From the NCBI GenBank assembly GCA_020441225.1, contig JAGRMP010000044.1:1-10882 (forward strand): 10,882 nt of DNA, read 5' to 3'. Made by a program: the position numbers and the translations under genes. The notes under the pieces are model-generated. The model did not search any database. It was not told the origin of the DNA and was given only the letters and a program-made list of their open reading frames with translations. Within the stretch, counting starts at the first letter, position 1. Every line of letters begins with the position of its first letter. This DNA comes from Maritimibacter sp. GTDB taxonomy: Bacteria; Pseudomonadota; Alphaproteobacteria; Rhodobacterales; Rhodobacteraceae. This document shows, in pieces, positions 1 through 7,484 of this stretch.

Positions 1-479
1 TTCCACGGCGTGATCGCCGCGACCACGCCCACCGGCTGCTTGATGGTCACGATCCGCTTGTCGGGCGCATGTCCCGGGGTGACCTCGCCGTAAGCGCGCC
101 GCGCCTCCTCGGCGAACCATTCGATGAAGCTCGCCCCGTAGGCAATCTCGCCTTTCGCCTCGGCCAGCGGCTTGCCCTGTTCGGCGGTCAGGATCGCGCC
201 CAGATCGGCCTGGTTCTCCATCATCAGATCGAACCAGCGGCGCAGGACCTGGCCGCGCTCTTTCGCGGTGCGCGCGGCCCAGCCGTGCCGGGCAGCCTCG
301 GCCGCATCGATGGCGTCGCGGGTTTCCGCCGCGCCGAGAGCGGGCACATGGCCGATCACCCGGCCCGTCGCCGGGTCGGTCACGGCAATCCCGGTCTCGG
401 GGTCGGCGTCGATCCAGCGCGCGCCGACAAGAGCCGCCTGTCGCAGAAGCGACGGATCTTTGAGTTGGGGCATGGGCAT
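1..479 (-). CDS. Aldehyde dehydrogenase, GabD/succinate-semialdehyde dehydrogenase-like, N-terminal part (runs off left edge)
   Basis: About 159 N-terminal residues of an NAD(P)-dependent aldehyde dehydrogenase, a family that oxidises aldehydes to carboxylates in the cytoplasm. Full members have about 480 residues, so the catalytic Cys and Glu lie outside the window. Visible hallmarks are a DPATGRVIG strand, the TAEQGKPLAEAKGEI block, YGASFIEWFAEEARR, and VGVVAAITPW near the edge, which precedes the Asn of the oxyanion site. This set is typical of the GabD/SSADH branch. The start at 479 is chosen because AAGGAGG (complement of 487-493) lies 7 nt upstream; a second ATG two codons later is less well placed. 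It follows the alcohol dehydrogenase on the same strand after about 426 bp and a likely terminator, so it is probably a separate transcription unit. A role in removing an aldehyde made by the neighbouring dehydrogenases is inference; the substrate cannot be read. Confidence 0.9.
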   Translation of the reverse strand, partial: MPMPQLKDPSLLRQAALVGARWIDADPETGIAVTDPATGRVIGHVPALGAAETRDAIDAAEAARHGWAARTAKERGQVLRRWFDLMMENQADLGAILTAEQGKPLAEAKGEIAYGASFIEWFAEEARRAYGEVTPGHAPDKRIVTIKQPVGVVAAITPW

Positions 480-905
480 GGTAAGTCCTCCTTGCGTTTC
501 CGTTTCGACCGGGGTCCGTCCGACCGCCCGGTGCCGTCAACGCCTGCACCCCGGGCGGCCGCGACCGTCCCGCTCTCCATGTCCGCATGCCCGGGTCGCG
601 TCAACCCGGATGGAACGCCGCACCGGCGTCACCGCACCGCGCCGCAAGCTCCGGCAGGCGGCACGCGGTCGATCCACGCGGGCCGTACACAGATACTTGG
701 AGCGGATCGGGGTTTCCGCGGTGCGCTGCGCGGGGGGCGAACCTGCGACCCGTGGACGCTTGGCCAGAAGGGTGACGGCCCGCAGCGGCCGTAGTGGGGT
801 CGCAGCGGCGATACCTTGCCCGGTCCCTGCCGGAAATCGTGCATTCCGTCGACCGTGCGCCTATTGAAATCGGCACCTGGGTGCGCCGACCAGATCGCTG
901 CGGTC
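480..905. other. Intergenic region without a convincing gene
   Basis: This stretch separates the alcohol dehydrogenase stop from the aldehyde dehydrogenase start. Short open frames occur on both strands, but none has a ribosome binding site or a recognisable product. It holds a probable terminator at 870-889. An inverted repeat, CCGGGT at 591-596 and ACCCGG at 604-609 with a 7-nt spacer, contains one of two minus-strand TTGACG hexamers (complements of 599-604 and 535-540). These could be -35 elements for the aldehyde dehydrogenase, but I see no good -10 at 16-18 nt from either, so the promoter is unplaced. A short stem CGGCC/GGCCG lies near 777-792 without a T-run. Confidence 0.5.
870..889 (-). 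terminator. Probable intrinsic terminator of the catabolic/transport operon
   Basis: Read on the minus strand, 16 nt after the alcohol dehydrogenase stop, the RNA can form a GC-rich hairpin. Its left arm, TCGGCGCACC, pairs with GGTGCCGA, leaving a two-base bulge and a tight loop. It is followed at once by TTTCAAT. The position and short U-rich tail fit an intrinsic terminator ending the eight-gene operon. The bulge and the weak tail keep the call tentative. Confidence 0.4.
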
Positions 906-1922
906 TCAGGCGGGAATATCCATATCGATCAGCACCTTGCACTGCGTCGTCCGGTGCCGCAGCGCCTCGAATGCGGACGGGGCTTCGGTCAGCGTCACGA
1001 CGTCCGATACCAGATGCTGCGGCGCGTACCGCCCGGAATCGAGCGCATCGATCGAGGTGGCGAATTCGTGCATGTTGAAGAACACCGACATCACCACGTT
1101 GACCTCTTTCGAGATCGCGCGAAAGCTGTCGAGCTTGTCGGTCCCGGTGCACAGGCCCAGCACACAGACGGTGCCGCGAGGACGCACGAGGTCGATGCAA
1201 TGGTCGATCAGACCCACCTTGCCGACGCATTCGAAAACGATGTCCGGCGCACCGCCACAGGCCGCGGCGACGCGTTCGGCCATGTCGGGGCGCGAGACGA
1301 CGAAACCGCTCGCCCCGAGTTCCTCCGCGCGATCGCGCTGGTGGGCATGCAGATCGGCGGCGACGATGCTGCCGGCGCCCATGCGCCGCGCCCAGTAGAC
1401 CACGGCGAGTCCGATCGCCCCGGCGCCGACGACCAGCACCCGGTCGCCCGGCTTCATCCCCGAGCGCATCACGCCGTGCAGCGCCACGGCCAGCGGCTCG
1501 GCCAGGGCGCCGTCGGCGAGCGAGATGCCCCACGGCAACTTGCGCAGCTGCCGCCCGGCCAGGGCGGCGTATTCGGCGTAGCCGCCGCCGATCAGCTCCA
1601 TGCCGTTTTCGCACCACGCCGGCTCGCCGGCCCGGCACGCCGCGCACTGACCGCAGCCCTTGAGTGGCGCCGCAGCCACCAGGTCGCCGGGCTTCAGACC
1701 GGTCACATCCGGGCCGACCTCGAGCACCTCGCCCGAGAACTCGTGGCCGATCACCTCGCCGCCGGCGAGGCCGAACGTCGGGTCCTCGGTCATGTGCAGA
1801 TCGCTGCCGCAGATGCCGCAGCGGCAGACCTTGAGCACGACCTCGTCGGCGCGCGGCGCGGGGTCGGGCCTGTCGGTCGCGCGAAGGGGTTTTCCGAACG
1901 CATCGAACACCAGGGCCTTCAT
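906..1922 (-). CDS. Zinc-dependent medium-chain alcohol dehydrogenase
   Basis: A 338-residue cytosolic MDR-family dehydrogenase that oxidises an alcohol with NAD+. The N-terminal GroES-like domain has the catalytic zinc ligands C38 (in CGICGSDLH), H60-E61 (GHE) and E142 (AEP). The structural zinc lobe has C90, C93, C96 and C104. The Rossmann domain has GAGAIG at 166-171 and an acidic D190 at the end of the second strand, which favours NAD over NADP. Length is normal for the family (about 340). The start at 1922 has AAGGAG upstream, and its ATG overlaps the TGA of the upstream permease gene as ATGA, so translation is probably coupled. The open frame continues upstream of this ATG through the permease gene, but that part is an out-of-frame shadow. 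It is the last gene of the operon. The family covers sorbitol, threonine, butanediol and aryl-alcohol enzymes; the context suggests an aromatic side-chain alcohol (inference). Confidence 0.93.
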   Translation of the reverse strand: MKALVFDAFGKPLRATDRPDPAPRADEVVLKVCRCGICGSDLHMTEDPTFGLAGGEVIGHEFSGEVLEVGPDVTGLKPGDLVAAAPLKGCGQCAACRAGEPAWCENGMELIGGGYAEYAALAGRQLRKLPWGISLADGALAEPLAVALHGVMRSGMKPGDRVLVVGAGAIGLAVVYWARRMGAGSIVAADLHAHQRDRAEELGASGFVVSRPDMAERVAAACGGAPDIVFECVGKVGLIDHCIDLVRPRGTVCVLGLCTGTDKLDSFRAISKEVNVVMSVFFNMHEFATSIDALDSGRYAPQHLVSDVVTLTEAPSAFEALRHRTTQCKVLIDMDIPA

Positions 1923-2923
1923 GCACGGTCTCCTTCGGTCTGGACCAGGGTTCGTCGGGTCGGGAACCATGGGGCGTCGACGACGCGGCGCGACAGGCCC
2001 CAGAGCCCCTCGCGGAAGTACAGCGCACAGACCAGCGTCAGCAGCCCCAGGACGATCAGATAGCTCGCACCGAACTCGCCGAACCAGCGGTCGGCGAAGA
2101 AGTAGATCACCGCACCGATAAGCACGCCTTCGAGGCTGCCGATGCCGCCGATCATCACGATGAAGATCGCCAGGTTCGCCCAGTTCATGTCGAAGGCCGA
2201 GGGCGGCGTGATCCGCAGCTGGGCCATGAAATACACCGACCCGGCGAAGCCCGACCCGACGGCCGCGGCGAGGAAGATCAGGAACCGCAGACGCTGCACG
2301 TCGACGCCCTGGCTCTGTGCCGCGACCGGGTTGTCGCGCATCGCGGTGAGGGCGATCCCGTAGCGGCTGCGCAGGAGAAGATAGCTGCCGCCCATCGTCA
2401 CCAGAAGCAGCAGCGCCGCCAGCAGCGACGCGGCGACCGCGCGCTGATCGGCCGAGAACTGGGTCATCACCCTGAGGCTCATCCCCGCGCCGCCGTTGAC
2501 CAGCGGCATGTTCGTCGCCACCAGCCGCATGGCCTCGGCCATCACCCAGGTGCCGATGGCGAAATAGGGGCCCTCGAGGCGATGCAGGAGCGCATAGGTC
2601 GGAACCGCCAGGATCGCCGGGGCGATCATGCTGAGGCCGACCGCGACGAACGGGTTCACGCCCAGGGTCTGGGCCATCACGAACATCGCATAGGCGGCCA
2701 CGCCGACGAAAGCCTGCTGCCCGACCGACACCAGGCCGCCGTACCCGGCCAGCATGTTCCACATCTGGGCGACCGCGATGTAGCACGCGAGCGTGACCAC
2801 GTCGCGGATCAGACCCTGCGACGCCCACCAGGGCATCGCCACGATGGCACCGATGGCCAGGGCGCAGAGCACGAGCGCCACCCGGCCCGAAAGGGTCATG
2901 CGCTGGACACGAAAGCTGGTCAT
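1919..2923 (-). CDS. livM: Branched-chain-amino-acid-type ABC transporter permease (LivM family)
   Basis: A 334-residue inner-membrane permease of the LIV/HAAT ABC importers, partner of the LivH-type protein. Several hydrophobic segments are visible, starting at about 14-32. The family hallmark, resembling NLLAGYxGxxSxGQxAFxGxGAY, lies at 56-78 as NMLAGYGGLVSVGQQAFVG. The cytoplasmic coupling loop (RYGIALTAMRDNPVAAQSQG) spans about 187-206, and the IGGIGSLEGVLIGA segment 258-271. A hydrophilic C-terminal tail of about 30 residues follows the last membrane helix. An in-frame ATG 20 codons upstream exists, but I chose 2923: GAGGAG lies 6 nt before it, and that start leaves 10 nt after the livH stop instead of a deep overlap. 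Its stop overlaps the alcohol dehydrogenase start (ATGA). Confidence 0.93.
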   Translation of the reverse strand: MTSFRVQRMTLSGRVALVLCALAIGAIVAMPWWASQGLIRDVVTLACYIAVAQMWNMLAGYGGLVSVGQQAFVGVAAYAMFVMAQTLGVNPFVAVGLSMIAPAILAVPTYALLHRLEGPYFAIGTWVMAEAMRLVATNMPLVNGGAGMSLRVMTQFSADQRAVAASLLAALLLLVTMGGSYLLLRSRYGIALTAMRDNPVAAQSQGVDVQRLRFLIFLAAAVGSGFAGSVYFMAQLRITPPSAFDMNWANLAIFIVMIGGIGSLEGVLIGAVIYFFADRWFGEFGASYLIVLGLLTLVCALYFREGLWGLSRRVVDAPWFPTRRTLVQTEGDRA

Positions 2924-2933
2924 GGGGCGCTCC

Positions 2934-3794
2934 TCAGGATTTCCGCTTGAAGATGCCTTGCGGCTGAATGGCAAGGACCGCAAGGAAGACGATGTGGCCC
3001 GCGAGGATGCCGAAGCCGGGATTGATCCGGAACCCGATCGCCTGGCTGACGCCCAGGATCATCGCCCCGGTGAAGGCCCCCCAGATCGAGCCCAGCCCGC
3101 CGATGATGACGGCCTCGAAGGCGTAGATGAGCTGGAACGGCCCGTCGGCCGGCGCCACCGTCGAGCGCATCGCCTGGAAGGTCGCGGCAAATCCGAGGAT
3201 CCCGACCGAGATCGCCGTTGCCGCGGCATAGACCCCGCGCGGGTTCACCCCGACCATCGCCGCCGCCTCGACATCGGCGGATGCCGCCCGGAGCGACCGC
3301 CCGAAGCGGGTGAACTTCAGCGTCGCGTCGAGCCCGGCTGTCAGCAGGGTGGCACAGGCCAGAACGATCAGCGGCAGCACGCCGACGAACAGCGGGCCGA
3401 TCATCACCGACGCCTGCTGGATGCCGCCGCCCGAAAGCGCCCGGGTATCGGCCGACCAGACCACCAGCATGGCGTTCTGCAACGCGATCGACAGCCCGAA
3501 GGTGGCGATCAGCGACGGCAGCGGATCGTCTCCCACCACCCGGTTCAACAGCGCGCGCTGCAACAGCCAGCCGATGGCGAGGCCGATAGGCACCAGGGTC
3601 ATCAGCACGGTCCAGGGGCCGAGACCGAAGGCCCCGGCAAGCGAAATGCCGATCAGCGCCAGCAGCACGACGAGATCGCCATGGGTGACGTTGACGATCT
3701 TCATCACGCCGAACATCAGCGCCATGCCGAGCGCATATTGCGCATACAGCCCGCCCAGCAGGATGCCCTGCACAATTCCTTCAAGCCAATGCAT
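2934..3794 (-). CDS. livH: Branched-chain-amino-acid-type ABC transporter permease (LivH family)
   Basis: A 286-residue inner-membrane permease, the usual length for LivH. The N-terminus carries the family pattern GLYAQYALGMALMFGVMKIVNVTHGD (15-40), close to the classic GLxYALxALGLxLIFGVxxxxNxAHGD block. The coupling loop is at about 162-190 (TRFGRSLRAASADVEAAAMVGV). A further family block, FEAVIIGGLGSIWGAFTGA, is at 226-244. The start at 3794 lies inside the 3' end of the ATPase gene (14-nt overlap) and has GGAG 6 nt upstream. This protein and LivM form the membrane channel of the importer. Confidence 0.94.
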   Translation of the reverse strand: MHWLEGIVQGILLGGLYAQYALGMALMFGVMKIVNVTHGDLVVLLALIGISLAGAFGLGPWTVLMTLVPIGLAIGWLLQRALLNRVVGDDPLPSLIATFGLSIALQNAMLVVWSADTRALSGGGIQQASVMIGPLFVGVLPLIVLACATLLTAGLDATLKFTRFGRSLRAASADVEAAAMVGVNPRGVYAAATAISVGILGFAATFQAMRSTVAPADGPFQLIYAFEAVIIGGLGSIWGAFTGAMILGVSQAIGFRINPGFGILAGHIVFLAVLAIQPQGIFKRKS

Positions 3795-4506
3795 CGTCTG
3801 CTCCGAAATAGGCCGCGCTGATTGCGTCGCGACTGATCTCGCTGGAGTTGCCCTGCAGCGTCACATGCCCTTCGAGCAGGCAATAGAGCCGCTCGGAGGC
3901 GCGTTGGGCCAGGCCGACATCCTGTTCGACCAGCACCAGCGCGGTGCCGTTGGCCGTGATCGACGGCAGGGCCGCGTAGATCTCGCGCACCACCTTGGGC
4001 GCGAGGCCGAGGCTGACCTCGTCGCACAGGAGAATGCGCGGCTGTGCCAGAAGCGAGCGGCCGATCGACACCATCTGTTGCTGACCGCCCGAGAGGTTCT
4101 CGACCGGCGTGCGGGCCTTCTCGTGCAGGATCGGAAACAGCTCGAACACCCGGTCTATCGTCCAGGGCTCGCCGGCCGGTGTGGCGGCGTGTTCGAGCGC
4201 GACGCGCAGGTTTTCCTCGACCGTCATGCCGACGAACAGGCGCCGCCCCTCGGGCACGATCGCAACGCCGTTCGACACCATCTTGTGCGGCGCGGTGCCG
4301 CCCACGGGCGTTCCGTCGAGCAGCACCATGTCGCGCGCCACCGGCAAGAGCCCCATGATCGAGCGCAGCAATGTGGATTTTCCGGCCCCGTTCGCACCGA
4401 TCAGCGCGACCGTTTCGCCGGACCCGACCGTGATGTCGATGCCGTGCAGCGCGCGCATATCGCCGTAGCCGGCAATCAGACCTTGGGTGGCCAGAAGCGG
4501 TCTCAT
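3781..4506 (-). CDS. livF: ABC transporter ATP-binding protein (LivF family)
   Basis: A 241-residue cytoplasmic ATPase that powers the LIV/HAAT importer. Walker A GANGAGKST is at 37-45, the LivF-type VPEGRRLF segment at 84-91, signature LSGGQQQ at 138-144, Walker B ILLCDE at 158-163, and VEQD around 193-196, where the family has Gln in place of the H-loop His. All catalytic elements are present and length is normal (about 235). Its ATG overlaps the TGA of the upstream ATPase gene as ATGA, and its 3' end overlaps livH by 14 nt, so the transport genes are translationally linked. The ribosome binding site is weak, which suits coupling. Confidence 0.94.
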   Translation of the reverse strand: MRPLLATQGLIAGYGDMRALHGIDITVGSGETVALIGANGAGKSTLLRSIMGLLPVARDMVLLDGTPVGGTAPHKMVSNGVAIVPEGRRLFVGMTVEENLRVALEHAATPAGEPWTIDRVFELFPILHEKARTPVENLSGGQQQMVSIGRSLLAQPRILLCDEVSLGLAPKVVREIYAALPSITANGTALVLVEQDVGLAQRASERLYCLLEGHVTLQGNSSEISRDAISAAYFGADDALA

Positions 4507-5240
4507 GCCTCGACCCCCATGTAGACGCGTTTGACGTCCGGGTCTTCGATCACATCCGCCGGCAGGCCCTCGGCGATCTTCTCGCCGAAGTCGAGCACCA
4601 GCAGACGGTCCGCAACCGCGAACAGCGCGTGCAGCACGTGTTCGATCCAGACGATGGTGATGCCGCCGTCGCGAATGCGCCGGATCAGGGCCACGAGGTC
4701 GCGCCCCTCGTCATCGGTCAGGCCACCGGCGATCTCGTCGAGCAACAGCAGGCTCGGACGGCCGGCCAGGGCCCGCGCAAGCTCCAGCCGTTTGCGGTCC
4801 AGGAGCGTCAGGCTGCCGGCATTCACGTTGGCGCGCGGCGTCAGCTCGCAATCCTCGAGGATCCGCACGCAATGGTCATAGCAATCCGCTTCGGTCATGT
4901 TGCCCCCGAAGGTTGCCGCGACGAGCAGGTTTTCGAAAGTCGACATGCCCTTGTAGGGCTGCGGAATCTGATAGGTTCGGCCGATGCCCTGACGGCACCG
5001 GCGGAACGGCGGGCCGGCCAGCGGCCGGCCCTCGAAACGGATGTCGCCCGCGTGATCGCGGATATCGCCGCTGATCAGGTTGAAGAGCGTGGTCTTCCCC
5101 GCGCCGTTCGGCCCGAGGATGCCAAGCACCTCTCCCCGTTTCACCTCGAAATCGAGGTCGTGCAGCACGCGGACCGCCCCGAAGGACTTGCTCAGCCCGC
5201 GCGCCTGCAACAGGACCTGCGCGTCTCCGTTCCCCGTCAT
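4503..5240 (-). CDS. livG: ABC transporter ATP-binding protein (LivG family) with altered signature motif
   Basis: A 245-residue cytoplasmic ATPase, partner of LivF. Walker A GPNGAGKTT is at 43-51, the Q-loop Gln at 91 (RTYQIPQP), Walker B LLLLDE at 164-169, and the H-loop His at 201 (IEH). The ABC signature normally reads LSGGQ or LSYGQ, but here it is LTLLD at 144-148, followed by RKRLELARAL. The conserved flank shows the alignment is right. I believe similar signatures occur in a subset of LivG-like ATPases, so this need not mean inactivity. It starts 10 nt after the binding-protein stop with a poor Shine-Dalgarno (AAGGGCGGGG). Confidence 0.92.
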   Translation of the reverse strand: MTGNGDAQVLLQARGLSKSFGAVRVLHDLDFEVKRGEVLGILGPNGAGKTTLFNLISGDIRDHAGDIRFEGRPLAGPPFRRCRQGIGRTYQIPQPYKGMSTFENLLVAATFGGNMTEADCYDHCVRILEDCELTPRANVNAGSLTLLDRKRLELARALAGRPSLLLLDEIAGGLTDDEGRDLVALIRRIRDGGITIVWIEHVLHALFAVADRLLVLDFGEKIAEGLPADVIEDPDVKRVYMGVEA

Positions 5241-5250
5241 GTCCCCGCCC

Positions 5251-6543
5251 TTACATCGACCAGGCGAGCGGCTTCATCGCCTGTTCCGGTTCGAACAGCG
5301 GGTTCACCGTGTTGTCGACGATCTTGAGCTCGTAGGGCCACTTTTCGCCCTTGACCCACTGGCCGCCGAAGATCGGCGTGGTCGAGACGTTGGCATGCGG
5401 CCCCGAAGAGAAGTCGATCGGGCCGATCAGCGTCTGCAGGTTGGTCGCCTTCAGCGCGTCGCGGTTGGCGGCGCGGTCGAGCGGGTTGGCCGAGCGGCGC
5501 AGGGCGTCGATGGCGACTTCCCAGATCGCGTGGCTGTAGCCGAGCGGCTGGGTCCATTGCCGGCCGGTCTCGGCCTCCCAGGCGTCGGCCACGTCGCGGC
5601 TGACTTCGCCGGTCAGCGACGACTGGAACGGGAAGGCGGGCGTCCACCAGACTTCCGACGACATGCCGTCGCCAAGGTCGCCCAGCGCCTCGATGCCCGA
5701 CGGGAACAGGAGCGCCGCGGCGACCGTGATCGCCTTCGGGTGGAAGCCCTGCTGCGCGCATTGGTTCACGAAATTGGTGAGGTCGTCGACATAGGTGATG
5801 CCGCCGACGATCTCGGCCTCGAAAGTCTTGAACGACGAGATCAGCGACGAGAAATCGTTGGTCCGCGGCTGGAAGAAGCCGGGCATGTCGATCTCGAACC
5901 CGGCCGCCTCGGTCGGCGACGGCAGGCCGTAATCGGTGTTGCCCCAGGTCTCGCCATCGGCGTTCTGCGGGAACAGCATGCCGACCTTGCGGTTGGTGTC
6001 GAGGCTGTTCCAAAGACCGACGAAGGTGTTGAGCGCCTCGTCGAGGCCCCAGAAGAAGTGATAGGTCCACTCGAACGGCTGGTCCTGGCCGCCGCGCGGG
6101 AACACGACTGCCTGCCACGGCGCCGCGGTCGACAGGCAGGGCACGCCATTGAGCTCGGCCTGGTCTGCCGCCGGGTTGATCGTGTCGGTGGTCGAGGCCG
6201 GCAGCAGCATGTGCACCTCCTCGTTCAGGATCAGCTCGGCCGCAACCTCGGCCGACCGGTTCGGGTCCGACTGGCTGTCGCGCACCAGGATCTCCAGATC
6301 GTAGGTCTGACCGCCCGCTTCGATCTTGCCGCCGAGGGCGTCGCGGATTCGCTCGACGGTGAACCCGTCGGTTTCGCCGAACAGGGCCAGAGGGCCTGTC
6401 GTCGGTGTCAGAAAACCGACCTTGACGGTGCCGGCGCTCTGGGCGCGAACGACCGACGGCGCGGCCAAGGCGGCGGCCGAGGCGCCCATGCCCTGCAGCA
6501 CGGTCCGCCGCGACGGTTGCCAGAGTTTGTTACGCTTGTTCAT
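5251..6543 (-). CDS. Periplasmic substrate-binding protein of a LIV/HAAT-type ABC importer, Tat-exported
   Basis: A 430-residue type I periplasmic binding protein (Peripla_BP_6/LivK-like) that captures the substrate for the permeases encoded downstream. The N-terminus is a twin-arginine signal: SRRTVLQG at 11-18, a short hydrophobic stretch, then VVRAQSA, with cleavage probably after A34 or A37. The mature protein begins with KVGFLTPTTGPLALFGE, the usual LivK-like first strand and loop. RDSQSDPNRSAEVAAELI (88-105) is the second family hallmark. The segment GVPCLSTAAPWQ (133-144) occurs in binding proteins of this family that take non-amino-acid ligands, from memory. It is somewhat longer than classic LivK (about 370). 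The start has GGGAGG 7 nt upstream. An 84-nt leader with a hairpin separates it from the SDR gene. Given its neighbours, an aromatic or aryl-ketone ligand is likelier than leucine (inference). Confidence 0.93.
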   Translation of the reverse strand: MNKRNKLWQPSRRTVLQGMGASAAALAAPSVVRAQSAGTVKVGFLTPTTGPLALFGETDGFTVERIRDALGGKIEAGGQTYDLEILVRDSQSDPNRSAEVAAELILNEEVHMLLPASTTDTINPAADQAELNGVPCLSTAAPWQAVVFPRGGQDQPFEWTYHFFWGLDEALNTFVGLWNSLDTNRKVGMLFPQNADGETWGNTDYGLPSPTEAAGFEIDMPGFFQPRTNDFSSLISSFKTFEAEIVGGITYVDDLTNFVNQCAQQGFHPKAITVAAALLFPSGIEALGDLGDGMSSEVWWTPAFPFQSSLTGEVSRDVADAWEAETGRQWTQPLGYSHAIWEVAIDALRRSANPLDRAANRDALKATNLQTLIGPIDFSSGPHANVSTTPIFGGQWVKGEKWPYELKIVDNTVNPLFEPEQAMKPLAWSM

Positions 6544-6570
6544 TCCATGTCCTCCCTTGGAGAATAGCGT

Positions 6571-6599
6571 TTGCCGAAGAGTTGGCGCGGGTTCGGCAA
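6571..6599 (-). repeat. Perfect inverted repeat between the SDR and binding-protein genes
   Basis: TTGCCGAA at 6571-6578 and TTCGGCAA at 6592-6599 form perfect 8-bp arms around a 13-nt GC-rich loop, between the SDR stop and the binding-protein ribosome binding site. No U-run follows on the minus strand, so it does not look like a terminator. A stable mRNA hairpin here could protect the transport part of the message and raise binding-protein expression, a known arrangement in ABC operons. It could also be an operator. The function is inference. Confidence 0.55.
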
Positions 6600-6628
6600 G
6601 GGGCCCCGCGTCTTTGCGATGGCGGCCG

Positions 6629-7447
6629 TCACCCCCGGAGGGAAGAGCCGCCGTCGATGGTCATCTGCGCGCCGGTGACATAGCTCGCCGCCGGAGAGGC
6701 GAGATAGAGGGCAAGTCCCTTGATCTCGTCGGGAATTGCAATCCGGCCCATCAGCGATTGTGTCTCGAAGGCCTTGCGGTCGGCCGCGTTCTTGAGCCGA
6801 CCGCCGGCGATGTTGGTGATGAACGGCCCGGGCGAGATGCAGTTGACCAGGATGCCGTGCACGGCCAGTTCCATCGCCGCGTTGCGCACCAGGTGATCGA
6901 CGCCCGCCTTGGCCGGCATGTAGGCGGTGCCGACGATGGTCTCGTTGACCCGCGCCGCCACCGACGAAGTGACGATGATCCGCCCGCCGCCGGTCTGCTT
7001 CATGTGCCGTGCCGCATTGCGGATCGTCATGAAGATGCCCGTCAGGTTCACGTCGATGACACGATCCCACTGCTCTTCCGGCATGGTGTCGATCTGGCCT
7101 TCCGGGCAACGCTCGCCTTCCGGGGTCAGGAACCCGGGCCCTGCATCGACGCCCGCATTGGCATAGACGATGTCGATGCGGCCGTGGGTTTCGGCGACCT
7201 TGTCGAACGCGGCCGCCAGGGCTTTGCGGTCGCTGACATCGAGCTCGGTGCCCCAGACCTCGCCCGGCCAGCCCCGGGCGCCGATCTCGGCCACCGTCGC
7301 GTCGAGCCCGGCCGGATCGAGGTCGAGGATGCAGACCCGGGCGCCCATCTCGACCATGATCTCGGCATAGGCGCGCCCGATCCCGGACGCTCCCCCGGTG
7401 ACGATGACCGATTTGCCGGACACGTCGAACATCGATTGCAGGGACAT
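6629..7447 (-). CDS. Short-chain dehydrogenase/reductase, classical SDR
   Basis: A 272-residue NAD(P)-dependent oxidoreductase that interconverts secondary alcohols and ketones in the cytoplasm. The Rossmann motif TGGASGIG is at 17-24, acidic D42 after the second strand points to NAD(H), and NAG is at 97-99. The catalytic set is N134, S161/S162, Y176 and K180 (YMPAK), with one extra residue between Ser and Tyr compared with many SDRs. PG at 206-207 and the C-terminal TGAQMTIDGG are standard. A loop at about 104-120, rich in Gly, Glu and Pro, looks like a family-specific insertion. I chose ATG 7447 because AGGAG lies 8 nt upstream; the GTG at 7456 would sit on the Shine-Dalgarno itself. It lies 37 nt after the cupin dioxygenase gene. 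It could oxidise an aryl carbinol to the ketone that the dioxygenase cleaves (inference). Confidence 0.93.
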   Translation of the reverse strand: MSLQSMFDVSGKSVIVTGGASGIGRAYAEIMVEMGARVCILDLDPAGLDATVAEIGARGWPGEVWGTELDVSDRKALAAAFDKVAETHGRIDIVYANAGVDAGPGFLTPEGERCPEGQIDTMPEEQWDRVIDVNLTGIFMTIRNAARHMKQTGGGRIIVTSSVAARVNETIVGTAYMPAKAGVDHLVRNAAMELAVHGILVNCISPGPFITNIAGGRLKNAADRKAFETQSLMGRIAIPDEIKGLALYLASPAASYVTGAQMTIDGGSSLRG

Positions 7448-7484
7448 GTGCCTCACTCCTCCCGGATCGCCATCGCCTGAGCGG

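Noticed and set aside
601..2028. A 475-codon minus-strand open frame over the alcohol dehydrogenase
   Set aside because: It is an Arg-rich wrong-frame reading of the dehydrogenase gene extended into the gap; no ribosome binding site or motif.
906..2828. A 640-codon minus-strand open frame suggesting a fusion protein
   Set aside because: Only the part from 1922 onward is the alcohol dehydrogenase. The first 302 codons are an Arg/Gly-rich out-of-frame reading of livM, and a good ribosome binding site precedes ATG 1922.
5080..6567. A 495-codon plus-strand open frame
   Set aside because: It is antisense to the binding-protein gene, is Arg-rich and low in plausible structure, and the opposite strand encodes a clear Tat-exported binding protein.
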